Assembly (NCBI RefSeq): GCF_003075045.1
Contig: NZ_QCZD01000001.1
Span: 744,001-808,000 of the forward strand
Reading direction: 5' to 3'
From: Maribacter litoralis
Lineage (GTDB): Bacteria > Bacteroidota > Bacteroidia > Flavobacteriales > Flavobacteriaceae
DNA: 64,000 nucleotides
The notes under the pieces are model-generated. The model was not told the DNA's origin, did no database searches, and saw only the letters and a program-made list of their open reading frames with translations. Shown here one piece after another: positions 1 through 8,466 of the stretch (positions are counted from its first letter, which is position 1; the number at the start of each line of letters is the position of its first letter). The position numbers and the translations under genes were made by a program.

Positions 1-1427
1 CCCTTTCTACAGAAGAGGCGTTTCACGCCAAAGTAGGCGACTCGGTGTTTACGAGATATCCATTTTTACAGCCAGATTCGCTAAACAGAAATAGAGCAGA
101 ATGGGTGCCAACACTAGTTGGTAAATCTTTACCTGGTGGCACGGTAACGCGTGAAGCCTATGAGTCATTGGTGACTAAAAGTTTGAAGCTCTTGGAAGAG
201 AACAAACCGTATGACGGACTTTTTTTTGATATTCATGGCGCAATGAGCGTTGTTGGCTTAGATGACCCAGAAGGTGATCTAATAATGCGTATTCGTGAAG
301 TTATAGGAGATGACGTGCTAATTTCAACATCGATGGATTTACATGGCAATGTATCTGAACGATTAGCAAAACACACCGATTTGATTACGGCTTACCGTAT
401 GGCTCCCCATGAAGATGCCATTGAATCTAAAAAGAGAGCGGTCACCAATTTGATAGATCGTCTTGAAAGCGGTAAAGGAAAACCTGCATTTAAAGCATGG
501 GTTCCTGTACCGATTTTACTACCCGGTGAAAAAACGAGTACCCGTATTGAACCCGGCAAAAGTCTTTATGCAAAAGTACCTACCGTGGCAGACCAAGAAG
601 GAGTAATCGATGCTGCCATATGGATCGGTTATGCCTGGGCAGATGAACCACGTAACCATGCGGTAGTAATGGTTACCGGTGATGATAAAGAAAAAGTGGC
701 GAAAGGTGCCGAGAGATTAGCGCAAAGCTTTTGGGATGTACGTAATGAGTTCGAATTTGTAGCGCCTACTACAACTCTGGAGGAAAGCTTAAAATTAGCT
801 TTAGCGAGTGATAAAAAACCCTATATGATAAGCGATATGGGCGATAACCCAACTGCTGGTGGAGCCGGTGATGTTACGTGGACTTTAAAACAGTTATTAT
901 CTAGACCTGAATTTGCATCTAAAAATGGTAAATCTCTTATTTACGCCTCTATACCCGGACCTGAATTTGTAGAAAAAGCCAAAAAAATCGGTGTTGGAGG
1001 AAAAATTAAAGCAGAAGCCGGTGCTGCAGTAGATGATAGATTTGCCGGTCCTTTAAGCTTAGAAGGGACTATTACCGCCATAAAAGAGGGCGATGTAAAT
1101 GCCGAAATCGAAGTAGTGGTGAAAGTGGGCAATATTGATGTTATAGTTACCAAAAAACGAAAGCCCTACCACCACCTCAGCGATTTTACCAATTTAGGAT
1201 TAGACCCTAAAAACACAGACATTGTGGTGGTTAAAATTGGATATTTAGTTCCAGAATTGTATGATATGCGTGGAGATTGGACTATGGCACTAACCCCTGG
1301 CGGAGTTGATCAAGATTTAAACAGATTAGGCTATAAAAGGATTAAACGACCTATGTTTCCATTAGACAGTACCATGAGTCAGCCAAATTTAAAACCTAGA
1401 TGGATCCCTGCTGCGAACGCTGAATGA
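1..1427 (+). CDS. M81 family metallopeptidase (MlrC-like), 5' end outside the window
   Basis: C-terminal part of a zinc peptidase of family M81, named for MlrC of microcystin degraders; substrates elsewhere are mostly unknown. The frame is open to the left edge, so the GTG at 45 is internal and the true start is missing. Counting from that GTG, MDLHGN supplies D98 and H100 and PHED supplies H122. This D-x-H...H pattern with a 22-residue step fits the zinc ligands I recall for MlrC. The C-terminal MlrC_C domain shows DMGDNPTAGGAGD at about 264-276. Its stop codon abuts the stop of the convergent DUF2461 gene with no gap. No signal peptide can be judged because the N-terminus is absent. Family assignment is firm; the substrate is not known. 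Confidence 0.88.
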   Translation, partial: LSTEEAFHAKVGDSVFTRYPFLQPDSLNRNRAEWVPTLVGKSLPGGTVTREAYESLVTKSLKLLEENKPYDGLFFDIHGAMSVVGLDDPEGDLIMRIREVIGDDVLISTSMDLHGNVSERLAKHTDLITAYRMAPHEDAIESKKRAVTNLIDRLESGKGKPAFKAWVPVPILLPGEKTSTRIEPGKSLYAKVPTVADQEGVIDAAIWIGYAWADEPRNHAVVMVTGDDKEKVAKGAERLAQSFWDVRNEFEFVAPTTTLEESLKLALASDKKPYMISDMGDNPTAGGAGDVTWTLKQLLSRPEFASKNGKSLIYASIPGPEFVEKAKKIGVGGKIKAEAGAAVDDRFAGPLSLEGTITAIKEGDVNAEIEVVVKVGNIDVIVTKKRKPYHHLSDFTNLGLDPKNTDIVVVKIGYLVPELYDMRGDWTMALTPGGVDQDLNRLGYKRIKRPMFPLDSTMSQPNLKPRWIPAANAE

Positions 1428-2081
1428 TCAAACTGAAATAGCTTTGTTTAAATAGCGCCTAAAGGGTAACATTACTAAATAGTACTCAACCAATTGATCA
1501 TCAAAATCACTCTTATGAGTATCATTGGTTGAAAACTCTCTGGCTACAGCAAAGGTCTTATTTTTAAGTAAATCTATATGCTTATGATCTTTGGCAAATC
1601 CTTTTGGTGCATTGGTAAGCTTAACATCTTCATATAGTCCTCCAAAACGAGTTTTGAAGGACTTTTTATTTAAGATTTTCACTAATTCTTCTCCGTCATA
1701 ATCAATGGCATCGCGAACACTTCGTAATACTTTTGGCTCTGGCCTCCATAATCCGCCGGCAAAAATGCATCGGTCTATGCCCAATTCGAAATAGAAATCC
1801 GCTGTTTTTGGCTTCTTGTCGAATCCCGCTCCAAAATGATCTTTGTATACTGGCTTATTCGGATGAAACATTAAATTATTGTTGATTCTATTAATCCCTT
1901 TTTTACCGGGCGTATCGTAATATTCATCATCAATAGCATTTAATCTACTATTCATACTATTTAACCATTCTATATACTCATCACGAACTTGCTTGTACCA
2001 TTTACGATTGACATCCATCCATTCCTTAGAATTATTCTTCTGCAATTCTTTAAGAAATTCAATTTGATTTTTAAAACTCAT
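1428..2081 (-). CDS. DUF2461 / TIGR02453 family protein
   Basis: Cytosolic protein of 217 residues of the DUF2461 (TIGR02453) family, function unknown. The N-terminal block with FLKELQKNNSKEWMDVNRKWY is the family hallmark (usually FL..L..NN..EWF..NR..Y). The central part has the typical HPNKPVYKDHFGA and FYFELG segments. Length is normal for the family. ATG at 2081 is the only sensible start because repeats lie directly upstream. It is transcribed towards the M81 gene, end to end with no spacer. Nothing in the context suggests a partner. Confidence 0.85.
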   Translation of the reverse strand: MSFKNQIEFLKELQKNNSKEWMDVNRKWYKQVRDEYIEWLNSMNSRLNAIDDEYYDTPGKKGINRINNNLMFHPNKPVYKDHFGAGFDKKPKTADFYFELGIDRCIFAGGLWRPEPKVLRSVRDAIDYDGEELVKILNKKSFKTRFGGLYEDVKLTNAPKGFAKDHKHIDLLKNKTFAVAREFSTNDTHKSDFDDQLVEYYLVMLPFRRYLNKAISV

Positions 2082-2093
2082 TCGTTGGTTCGC

Positions 2094-2177
2094 GGTTGTT
2101 GGTTGTTGGTTGTTGGAAAATTAAAATACAAACTCAAGCTCAAAAATCAAATTCAAATTCAAATTCAAATTCAAATT
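2094..2177. repeat. Two short tandem repeats upstream of the DUF2461 gene
   Basis: GGTTGTT is repeated three times (2094-2114) and CAAATT five times (2148-2177). From about 2185 to 2320 the DNA continues as a degenerate AT-rich tract rich in TACTTA/TACTT words (TTAATACTT, TAGTACT, CTACTTAATACTT). Together they fill the 242-base gap between the DUF2461 gene and the AIM24-like gene. No reading frame of interest is present. Confidence 0.8.
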
Positions 2178-2323
2178 TACATCCTAATTAGTACTTCATA
2201 CTTCCTATTTAAACTTAATGCATAGAACTTTACAAAAACTCAAAAATTAGTCTATACTCTTCTTCTTAATACTTAGTACTATCTACTTAATACTTTGCAC
2301 TTTTTACTTGGCACTACATTTAT

Positions 2324-3121
2324 TTAAAACCGATTATCCCCACCAACAATATCTCCTAGCGTACCAAGTATACTTCCTTCTCCTTTGTCTTTTCCTCCTC
2401 GTGGTATAGAAGCTAATACTCTACCTGCTAATCTGCTAAATGGTAATGATTGAATATATACGGTGCCTGGTCCTCTTAGGGTTGCGAAGAACAATCCTTC
2501 TCCGCCGAAAACAGTATTTCTAATTCCACCAACAAATTCAATATCGTAATCTACTTCTTTGGTAAAACCTACAATACAGCCCGTATCCACTTTTAAAACT
2601 TCACCGGGACCTAAGGTCTTTTTAGCTAAAGTTCCACCAGCATGTATAAACGACATACCATCGCCCTCTAGCTTTTGCATGATAAAACCTTCCCCACCGA
2701 AAAGTCCGCGGCCTAATCTCTTTGAAAATTCAATACCTACGGAAACTCCTTTGGCAGCACATAAGAATGCATCTTTCTGACAGATAAAGCGTCCGCCCAT
2801 TTCAGAAAGATCAATAGGCAATATTTTACCCGGATATGGAGAAGCAAAACTTACCTGCTTTTTACCCTGACCTATATTCAAAAAAGCGGTCATGAATAGG
2901 CTTTCCCCCGTAAGCATACGTTTACCAGCAGAAAAAATCTTACCAAGTACACTGTTGTCTTGATTACTACCATCACCAAAAATGGTGTTCATTTTAATAT
3001 CGGTATCCATCATCATAAAGCTACCAGCTTCTGCCACTACAGCCTCTTGCGGGTCTAGCTCTATTTCAACATATTGCATTTCTTCCCCAAAAATCTCGTA
3101 ATCTATTTCGTGTGCATTCAT
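2324..3121 (-). CDS. TIGR00266 / AIM24 family protein
   Basis: 265-residue cytosolic protein of the AIM24 (TIGR00266) family, a glycine-rich beta fold (tandem beta-jelly-like halves) found widely in bacteria and in yeast mitochondria; the molecular role in bacteria is not established. Family features seen are VVAEAGSFMMMD near residue 30, GESLFMTAFLN near 75 and GGEGLFFATLRGPGTVYIQSLPF split over about 205-235. No signal peptide or membrane segment. ATG at 3121 starts directly on the conserved N-terminus. Intergenic space of about 150 bases separates it from the upstream membrane protein gene, so it is probably transcribed alone. Confidence 0.88.
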   Translation of the reverse strand: MNAHEIDYEIFGEEMQYVEIELDPQEAVVAEAGSFMMMDTDIKMNTIFGDGSNQDNSVLGKIFSAGKRMLTGESLFMTAFLNIGQGKKQVSFASPYPGKILPIDLSEMGGRFICQKDAFLCAAKGVSVGIEFSKRLGRGLFGGEGFIMQKLEGDGMSFIHAGGTLAKKTLGPGEVLKVDTGCIVGFTKEVDYDIEFVGGIRNTVFGGEGLFFATLRGPGTVYIQSLPFSRLAGRVLASIPRGGKDKGEGSILGTLGDIVGGDNRF

Positions 3122-3274
3122 TTTTATATTGTTTTTGATTGATGTTTATATATAATATGTAGGCAAGTTGGTCACTTTGTTACAAGTTACCAACTTACTT
3201 TTTCAAAAATTACCTTACTCAACAATTTATCAAATAAAACAATACTATCGCACCCTTTTTAAAGTAAGAAAATA

Positions 3275-4162
3275 CTAGTATACCTTTTTATCGTTTGTCA
3301 TATTCGCAAAATTATATTTTAGACCTACGTTAAAGTAAAAACTGTTTGACATATCAAAGTCATATATTTCATCGTCGCTATAATCTTGTATCTGCATACG
3401 ATTATATGCAGTGTACCCGCCCTGTACCGTTGCGGTGAGCTTTTCCCAAAAGTCAACGTTATACCCAAGACCAAGTAAAACACTAGTTTGTCTTAGCGTA
3501 CCGCTATAGTCTTCTTTGTAGACCTCTATCTCATCATTAATATTACCGGTAAAGCCAGTTAGCGTGGCAAAGCCTTCGAAATGATGGCTTTTACCTAAAG
3601 AGTACTTTACCCTACTATCGGGTACACCTATTTTATATGCCCAGTTGTCATTAATTCTTCTCGCATAAGAAATGATGGGTATTGGGTAATACAGTCCGTA
3701 TTTAATATCATATGCAGCACCAAAGGTTAGAACGCTATTATCCCTACCATTATACTTACTTAGCGTTAACATCGCATTAAAAAACAAATCATTTGATGCT
3801 ATGTTATCATCCCTAAAATTAGAAGATACTTCTGATTCTTGCATAGCAAATATGCGCCAGTCGTTTCTTAAATTTCTTTCATATGTAAAACGTAAACTAA
3901 ACGAATTAAAAGTTTCAATTTCATCGGTTTCAAAAGGTACATCCTCATCAACAAAACTGAAAGATGTGTTCTGCAATTTTCCGCCGACCGTAAATTTTTC
4001 GGTTAAATTGTTAATAACGGGTATATCCAATCCTGCTTTTAATCTATAAATATTAGCTACATCATAACTTGGAAAAAATTCTGATTGTATATAAATATTA
4101 TCTGTTTCTTGGGCGTAAGACCAGCTTACCATAAATAACAATAAAATTGACACTTTCTTCAT
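3275..4162 (-). CDS. Secreted outer-membrane beta-barrel-like protein
   Basis: 295 residues with a clear signal peptide (MKKVSILLLFMVSWSYAQ, cleavage after SYA). The rest is made of alternating polar/hydrophobic strands with aromatic ends, for example FSLRFTYERNLRNDWRIFA, and ends with a strand like NVGLKYNF; this is the usual look of an 8-12 strand barrel of Bacteroidota. It resembles the DUF6268 group, but I cannot confirm this without a profile search. The C-terminal extension after the last strand (NMTNDKKVY) is short and polar. It stands alone between unrelated genes. A structural or porin role in the outer membrane is inferred; no substrate can be named. Confidence 0.65.
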   Translation of the reverse strand: MKKVSILLLFMVSWSYAQETDNIYIQSEFFPSYDVANIYRLKAGLDIPVINNLTEKFTVGGKLQNTSFSFVDEDVPFETDEIETFNSFSLRFTYERNLRNDWRIFAMQESEVSSNFRDDNIASNDLFFNAMLTLSKYNGRDNSVLTFGAAYDIKYGLYYPIPIISYARRINDNWAYKIGVPDSRVKYSLGKSHHFEGFATLTGFTGNINDEIEVYKEDYSGTLRQTSVLLGLGYNVDFWEKLTATVQGGYTAYNRMQIQDYSDDEIYDFDMSNSFYFNVGLKYNFANMTNDKKVY

Positions 4163-4369
4163 AAAACAACACTACTTTAATATGGTTATCAGAATGGTTC
4201 GATCCATTCTTTGAAGCATAAAAGTGTTCAAAATACTAGGCAAGAACAACCTTAATAGATTTGGATAAGTTGCATATAGAGGAAAAGGAGAATTTTATCT
4301 ACCAAACGCTTTTCATTTAGTAAATCTTATGAAATGGTTACGAAGCAACACATTGGTTACCGGAAAATG

Positions 4370-4882
4370 CTACATTTTTGAGATAGCCTGCAATAATTCT
4401 TTAGCTTTTTGACTACCTATTAGGTATCGCTTACCATTTTTAAGTGTGAGGGCAACTCCTTGATTGCCCTTTACATTATAGACCGTACCGTATTTTCTAG
4501 CTATTCTGATGCCATAGCCCACAAAACCATAATCGGTAATTCGGCTTTCTTCAATTTCTGTTAAAGAAATCTTCTTTTTGAAAAATATTAGATGACGAAT
4601 GCATATTTCATTATTGGTTACCACCACCTTTAGTTTTGTGAAAGCAAAGAACAATACGGTTAGTACATATAAAAAATAGGGTAATAGTTCAGCAAATGAA
4701 ATTTTATTCGAAATCCACATCATGCTCACATTACCAGAATCATTTGGAATTTGGGCCGTAAATAAGCGTACATATGTAATTATCGTACTTATTACAAACA
4801 ATAGCATTGGTGCAAGTATAATGAGCCACAACCACCATTGTGTAAATTTCTGGCTTTCTTTGAACCTTATTTCCCTTTTCAT
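4370..4882 (-). CDS. Two-TM protein with bacterial PH-like domain
   Basis: 170 residues if started at the ATG at 4882, which lies 5 bases after the stop of the upstream DUF4442 gene. The longer frame to 4918 would overlap that gene by 31 bases and adds a non-conserved MDCEVETKKVVS, so I reject it. Two hydrophobic segments near residues 20-42 and 70-90 are followed by a C-terminal beta-rich part with VVVTNNEICIRHLIFFKKKISL and ...NVKGNQGVALTLKNGKRYLIGS, like the bacterial PH (bPH) domains that follow membrane hairpins. Function unknown. The 207 bases downstream hold no gene. Confidence 0.6.
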   Translation of the reverse strand: MKREIRFKESQKFTQWWLWLIILAPMLLFVISTIITYVRLFTAQIPNDSGNVSMMWISNKISFAELLPYFLYVLTVLFFAFTKLKVVVTNNEICIRHLIFFKKKISLTEIEESRITDYGFVGYGIRIARKYGTVYNVKGNQGVALTLKNGKRYLIGSQKAKELLQAISKM

Positions 4883-4887
4883 TGAAA

Positions 4888-5349
4888 CTACTTTTTTTGT
4901 TTCAACCTCACAGTCCACTCAAAATCAAAAGTACTCACCACTACCCCATCTTCATTGACACCAACAGATTTCATCCAAATGGTCTGCCCTTCACCTGTGG
5001 CAATGGTTTTATCTAGAGCTTCTTTGATTAAATGACCGTCCTCACAGGTAAAGGTTATTTTTCCCGTAGCTTTTTTAGAAAAGTTAGCTTTGTTATTAGC
5101 GACCAACATAGAAATTTTCTTTCCGGTAGCTTCAATTTGATCGATCATCATTGCCCCGGTTGTTAATTCTGCCGCCATACCTTGTACCGCCCAAAACATA
5201 GAATTGAACGGATTCTGATTAATCCATCTATGTGTTACGGTTACCACAGACCTATTTTTATCTATTTCTTTTAAACGTACACCGCACCACCAAGCTGCAG
5301 GTAGTTTAAAAAAGGAAAACATGTTGAATTTACTAGCTGTTACCGCCAT
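4888..5349 (-). CDS. DUF4442 domain protein (hot-dog thioesterase-like)
   Basis: 153-residue protein of the DUF4442 family, part of the hot-dog superfamily that includes PaaI-type thioesterases. The conserved pieces are the N-terminal FNMFSFFKLPAAWWCGVRL, HRWINQNPFNSMFWAVQGMA near residues 40-60, and the beta sheet strands VTFTCEDG and TFDFEWTVRLKQ. The hot-dog helix contains NPFNSMFWAVQGMAAE. No membrane segment. It probably acts on an acyl-thioester, but no substrate is visible. It is the first gene of a two-gene unit with the PH-like membrane protein (5-base gap). Confidence 0.75.
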   Translation of the reverse strand: MAVTASKFNMFSFFKLPAAWWCGVRLKEIDKNRSVVTVTHRWINQNPFNSMFWAVQGMAAELTTGAMMIDQIEATGKKISMLVANNKANFSKKATGKITFTCEDGHLIKEALDKTIATGEGQTIWMKSVGVNEDGVVVSTFDFEWTVRLKQKK

Positions 5350-5422
5350 ATCATTTAATTATTTCGCTAAAAATAGGGTTTATTTACACGATTCTAAAAT
5401 GTTAAATTATTGTTAAATATTA

Positions 5423-5464
5423 GTACTATGCGTTACATAGTACCTTTTTTTAGCCATATATTTG
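5423..5464 (+). promoter_or_regulatory. Promoter of the DUF4870-PadR-PspC operon with an inverted repeat
   Basis: An 8-bp inverted repeat, GTACTATG-N5-CATAGTAC (5423-5443), lies 13 bases in front of a perfect -7 box TATATTTG (5457-5464). The repeat covers the place of the -33 element, as expected for a repressor site. The PadR gene two positions downstream is the obvious candidate to bind it (inference). Confidence 0.55.
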
Positions 5465-5543
5465 CATAGGAAGTTAATAGGTAATCAAAGTAATTAGCTT
5501 TTACACAGTATTAAAATCAATCATCATCATCAACGCATCAATC

Positions 5544-6026
5544 ATGACAGAATCAGTTACAAAGCACGAAAGAAACCTCTCAGCACTCATACATGCGAGT
5601 ACGTTTTCTAAATTCTTTATTCCGTTCGGGAACTTCATCATTCCACTTGTTTTATGGACGGCAAATAAAAAGGAATATGAATTTGTAGACCATAATGGAA
5701 AACAAGCACTAAATTTTCAAATTAGTATACTACTCTACTCCATTTTAGTAGGCATGGTTAGTATCCCATTTTTCTTAGGTGGCATTCTACCTAATATTTT
5801 TGATTTTGATCACTTTGGGTTATCGAATATCCACAGTTTCAACACCATTAATTTTCATTTTGATTCTGATGATTTTTTTGGTCCATGGATGATTCCTGCA
5901 GGTTTACTTGGTTTAGCACAATCTGCCATATTTGTCATCAATATTGTATATACCATATTAGCTACGATCAAAACAAACGAAGGTGAAGTTTTTGAATATC
6001 CGTTAACCATAAAATTTATAAAATAA
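5544..6026 (+). CDS. DUF4870 domain membrane protein
   Basis: 160-residue inner-membrane protein of the DUF4870 (Tic20-like) family. The family pattern is plain: E.NLS.L.HAS.....F.P.GN.IIPLVLW near residues 9-38, then EFVDHNGKQALNFQISI near 46-62, which is the usual hallmark (E.D.HG..A.NFQ.). Transmembrane segments are about 27-43, 58-82 and 115-140. A Phe/Asp-rich loop between TM2 and TM3 is longer than usual. It heads a run with PadR, PspC-like and GIN-domain genes, an arrangement common in flavobacteria and linked with envelope stress. The gap to the PadR gene is about 200 bases, so co-transcription is likely but not certain. Confidence 0.8.
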   Translation: MTESVTKHERNLSALIHASTFSKFFIPFGNFIIPLVLWTANKKEYEFVDHNGKQALNFQISILLYSILVGMVSIPFFLGGILPNIFDFDHFGLSNIHSFNTINFHFDSDDFFGPWMIPAGLLGLAQSAIFVINIVYTILATIKTNEGEVFEYPLTIKFIK

Positions 6027-6230
6027 GAGAATCAGTCAATACATATCTGGGTATTCATCACACCCATTGGAGTTTATTTATCAATCAATTAAAAACCTGT
6101 TTAACGACAGACAATTCAATCAAAATGTTTATTCATCAATCAAAAAACGAACAGTTAACCTATGCAGACAACAGAGAAGATGGAGCAATCCCCTCCGAAA
6201 GCGGGACTGCATAAAAAGCAAAAAGATATT

Positions 6231-6566
6231 ATGAACGTAGAAAATACAAAAGCGCAAATGCGTAAAGGGGTTTTAGAGTATTGCATCTTGTCTATCTTGA
6301 ACGGAGAAGACAAATATGCATCTGAAATCTTAAAAACGCTAAAAGATGCTAAAATGCTAGTAGTGGAAGGAACTATATATCCGCTACTGACCAGGTTAAA
6401 GAATGCGGGACTTCTAAACTACCGTTGGGAAGAATCCACATCTGGACCACCAAGAAAATATTATACACTTACCGAAACCGGTAAACTTTTCCTAAAGGAA
6501 CTGGATACTACCTGGGACGAACTAAGAAAAGCCACCAACATAGTAACCAACTCAAAAAACAGCTAA
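6231..6566 (+). CDS. PadR family transcriptional regulator
   Basis: 111-residue winged-helix repressor of the PadR family. I chose the ATG at 6231 because family members in this phylum begin MN.ENTK.QMRKG; the frame upstream to 6162 adds 23 residues without similarity. Core: MRKGVLEYCILSILNG (helix 1), ASEILKTLKDAKMLVVEGTIYPLLTRLKNAGLL (helices 2-3, recognition part), GPPRKYYTLTETGKLFL (wing), then a C-terminal dimer helix. It is followed after 2 bases by the PspC-like membrane gene, so the two are translated together. It may act on the inverted repeat at 5423-5443. Confidence 0.9.
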   Translation: MNVENTKAQMRKGVLEYCILSILNGEDKYASEILKTLKDAKMLVVEGTIYPLLTRLKNAGLLNYRWEESTSGPPRKYYTLTETGKLFLKELDTTWDELRKATNIVTNSKNS

Positions 6567-6568
6567 TC

Positions 6569-8359
6569 ATGAACAAAACAGTAAATATAAATTTAGCGAA
6601 CATGCTCTTCCATATAGATGAAGAGGCATATAATATAATGCGTAGGTATTTAGAATCTGTTAAAAGATCTTTTGCCAATACACCTGGTAGCGATGAAATC
6701 ATTGCAGATATCGAAGCAAGGATCGCAGAACTTTTTCATGACAAACTTGAAAACGAAAGACAGGTTATTACCCAAAAAGAGGTTGACGAGGTTATTGCCA
6801 TAATGGGGCAACCAGAAGACTACATGGTAGATGAGGAAATCTTTGAAGATGAACCTAGAGCAAAATCGGCTACAACACAGAATAGGGTTAAAAAACTTTA
6901 TAGAGATACCGATAAAAAATATGTAGCAGGTGTTTCTGCCGGGTTGGCACATTACTTTGGTATTGACCCTTTATGGATTCGTTTACTTTGGATTTTCTTG
7001 ACCATTTTTACTTGGGGCGGATTTATCTTTATTTACGGATTATTATGGATTTTAATACCAGAAGCCAGAACTACTGCCCAAAAATTGGATATGAGCGGAG
7101 AAACCGTGAATATCAGTAATATTGAACGTAAAGTTAAGGAGGGTTTTGATGACGTTGCGGATCGTGTAAAAAGTGTGGACTACGAAAAAGTAGGCGACAC
7201 CGTCAAAAAAGGAGGTAAAACAATCTTTGACACCTTTGGTGATATTGTCATGTTTCTATTCAAGATTTTTGGCAAATTCATCGGTATACTTTTAGTTATC
7301 ATCGGTGCCGCAACTTTAATCGGTCTTTTTGTAGGCATGTTCACCGTTGGTATATTAGATATCATTCATGTACCGGGCATAGATTTTTATAACGTGGTAA
7401 ACTCTACCAACATGCCTATTTGGGTAGTTTCATTACTTGCATTTTTTGCCATCGGTATTCCATTTTTCTTCTTAATGTACTTAGGATTAAAAATATTGGT
7501 AAATAACTTAAAGTCTATTGGTACCGTCGCAAAATTCTCACTGCTTGGGCTGTGGTTAATATCGATTATTCTATTGATCATATTTGGTATTAGAGAAGCT
7601 GCCGCACACGCGTATACAGGTAGTATGTCTGTGGAAGATGAGATCACCACAGTAATGCCAACTGATACTTTGAACATTAGACTGGTCTCTACAGACGAGT
7701 ATGACCATGAAAATGATATGAACTTGGGAGATACTTTTCTTTCTTACGATGAAGCGGGAAATAAAATTTTGGTTTCAGATGATGTAAGATTTCGTATTCG
7801 TAAATCTAAAGATACCTTAGTTCGTGTTCAAGTGAGAAAAGAAGCGGACGGTCCATCTAATAGAGAGGCAAAGGATATCGCTAGTCAGATCGTTTATGAC
7901 TATGAAGTAAGCGGTAATACCATCTCTTTTAATGATTACTTGACCACACAAGGTCCAAAGTTCAAAGACCAAGAAGTACGTGTAAATATATTTTTGCCCG
8001 TAAGTACCATCTTAACTTATGAACAAACCAATTCTAGAAATTGGATCACCACGGTAAATACAGATCGAGACACAGATGGTTTAGAAGGCTACCTGTGGAA
8101 AATGACCAACAATGGGGAATTAGAATGCTTAGATTGCCCTGAATACATTGAAATGAATGACGAGGACGATAATGGTTCTAATCGCATAAAAATCAATGAG
8201 AACGGTATCGACATCAATATTAACGATAACGGCGAAAAAGGCAAGATCATCATCAACGAAAATGGCATTGACATTGACGTAAATGATCACGGAGAATCGT
8301 TTAAAATGAAATTAGATGAGAACGGTGTAAAAATTGATGCTAACGATAGCATCAAATAA
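6569..8359 (+). CDS. PspC domain membrane protein with C-terminal beta-repeat domain
   Basis: 596-residue multidomain envelope protein. Residues 1-95 form a cytosolic helical domain (NLANMLFHIDEEAYNIMRRYL, IADIEARIAELF...). A PspC domain follows at about 108-170 (KKLYRDTDKKYVAGVSAGLAHYFGID split over its first strand, then a TM hairpin). More TM segments lie near 220-262, 278-310 and 322-342. The C-terminal 250 residues are soluble and beta-rich, ending in three imperfect repeats of the type IxxNENGIDIxxND (about residues 538-590). PspC proteins counter envelope stress. The gene sits 2 bases after PadR and 107 bases before the GIN-domain lipoprotein, the standard flavobacterial set. Confidence 0.88.
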   Translation: MNKTVNINLANMLFHIDEEAYNIMRRYLESVKRSFANTPGSDEIIADIEARIAELFHDKLENERQVITQKEVDEVIAIMGQPEDYMVDEEIFEDEPRAKSATTQNRVKKLYRDTDKKYVAGVSAGLAHYFGIDPLWIRLLWIFLTIFTWGGFIFIYGLLWILIPEARTTAQKLDMSGETVNISNIERKVKEGFDDVADRVKSVDYEKVGDTVKKGGKTIFDTFGDIVMFLFKIFGKFIGILLVIIGAATLIGLFVGMFTVGILDIIHVPGIDFYNVVNSTNMPIWVVSLLAFFAIGIPFFFLMYLGLKILVNNLKSIGTVAKFSLLGLWLISIILLIIFGIREAAAHAYTGSMSVEDEITTVMPTDTLNIRLVSTDEYDHENDMNLGDTFLSYDEAGNKILVSDDVRFRIRKSKDTLVRVQVRKEADGPSNREAKDIASQIVYDYEVSGNTISFNDYLTTQGPKFKDQEVRVNIFLPVSTILTYEQTNSRNWITTVNTDRDTDGLEGYLWKMTNNGELECLDCPEYIEMNDEDDNGSNRIKINENGIDININDNGEKGKIIINENGIDIDVNDHGESFKMKLDENGVKIDANDSIK

Positions 8360-8466
8360 TTACAGTTCATTCGACTAAAACGACAATTCGGTATTTATTA
8401 ATCGTAAAAGAATTAAAAAACAATCATTTTTACATCATCAAATAACAATCATAAAAACAAACAATC

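Noticed and set aside
3171-3183. GTCAC-N3-GTTAC upstream of the AIM24-like gene
   Set aside because: Spacer is 3 not 4, and no -7 box stands at the required place on the minus strand.
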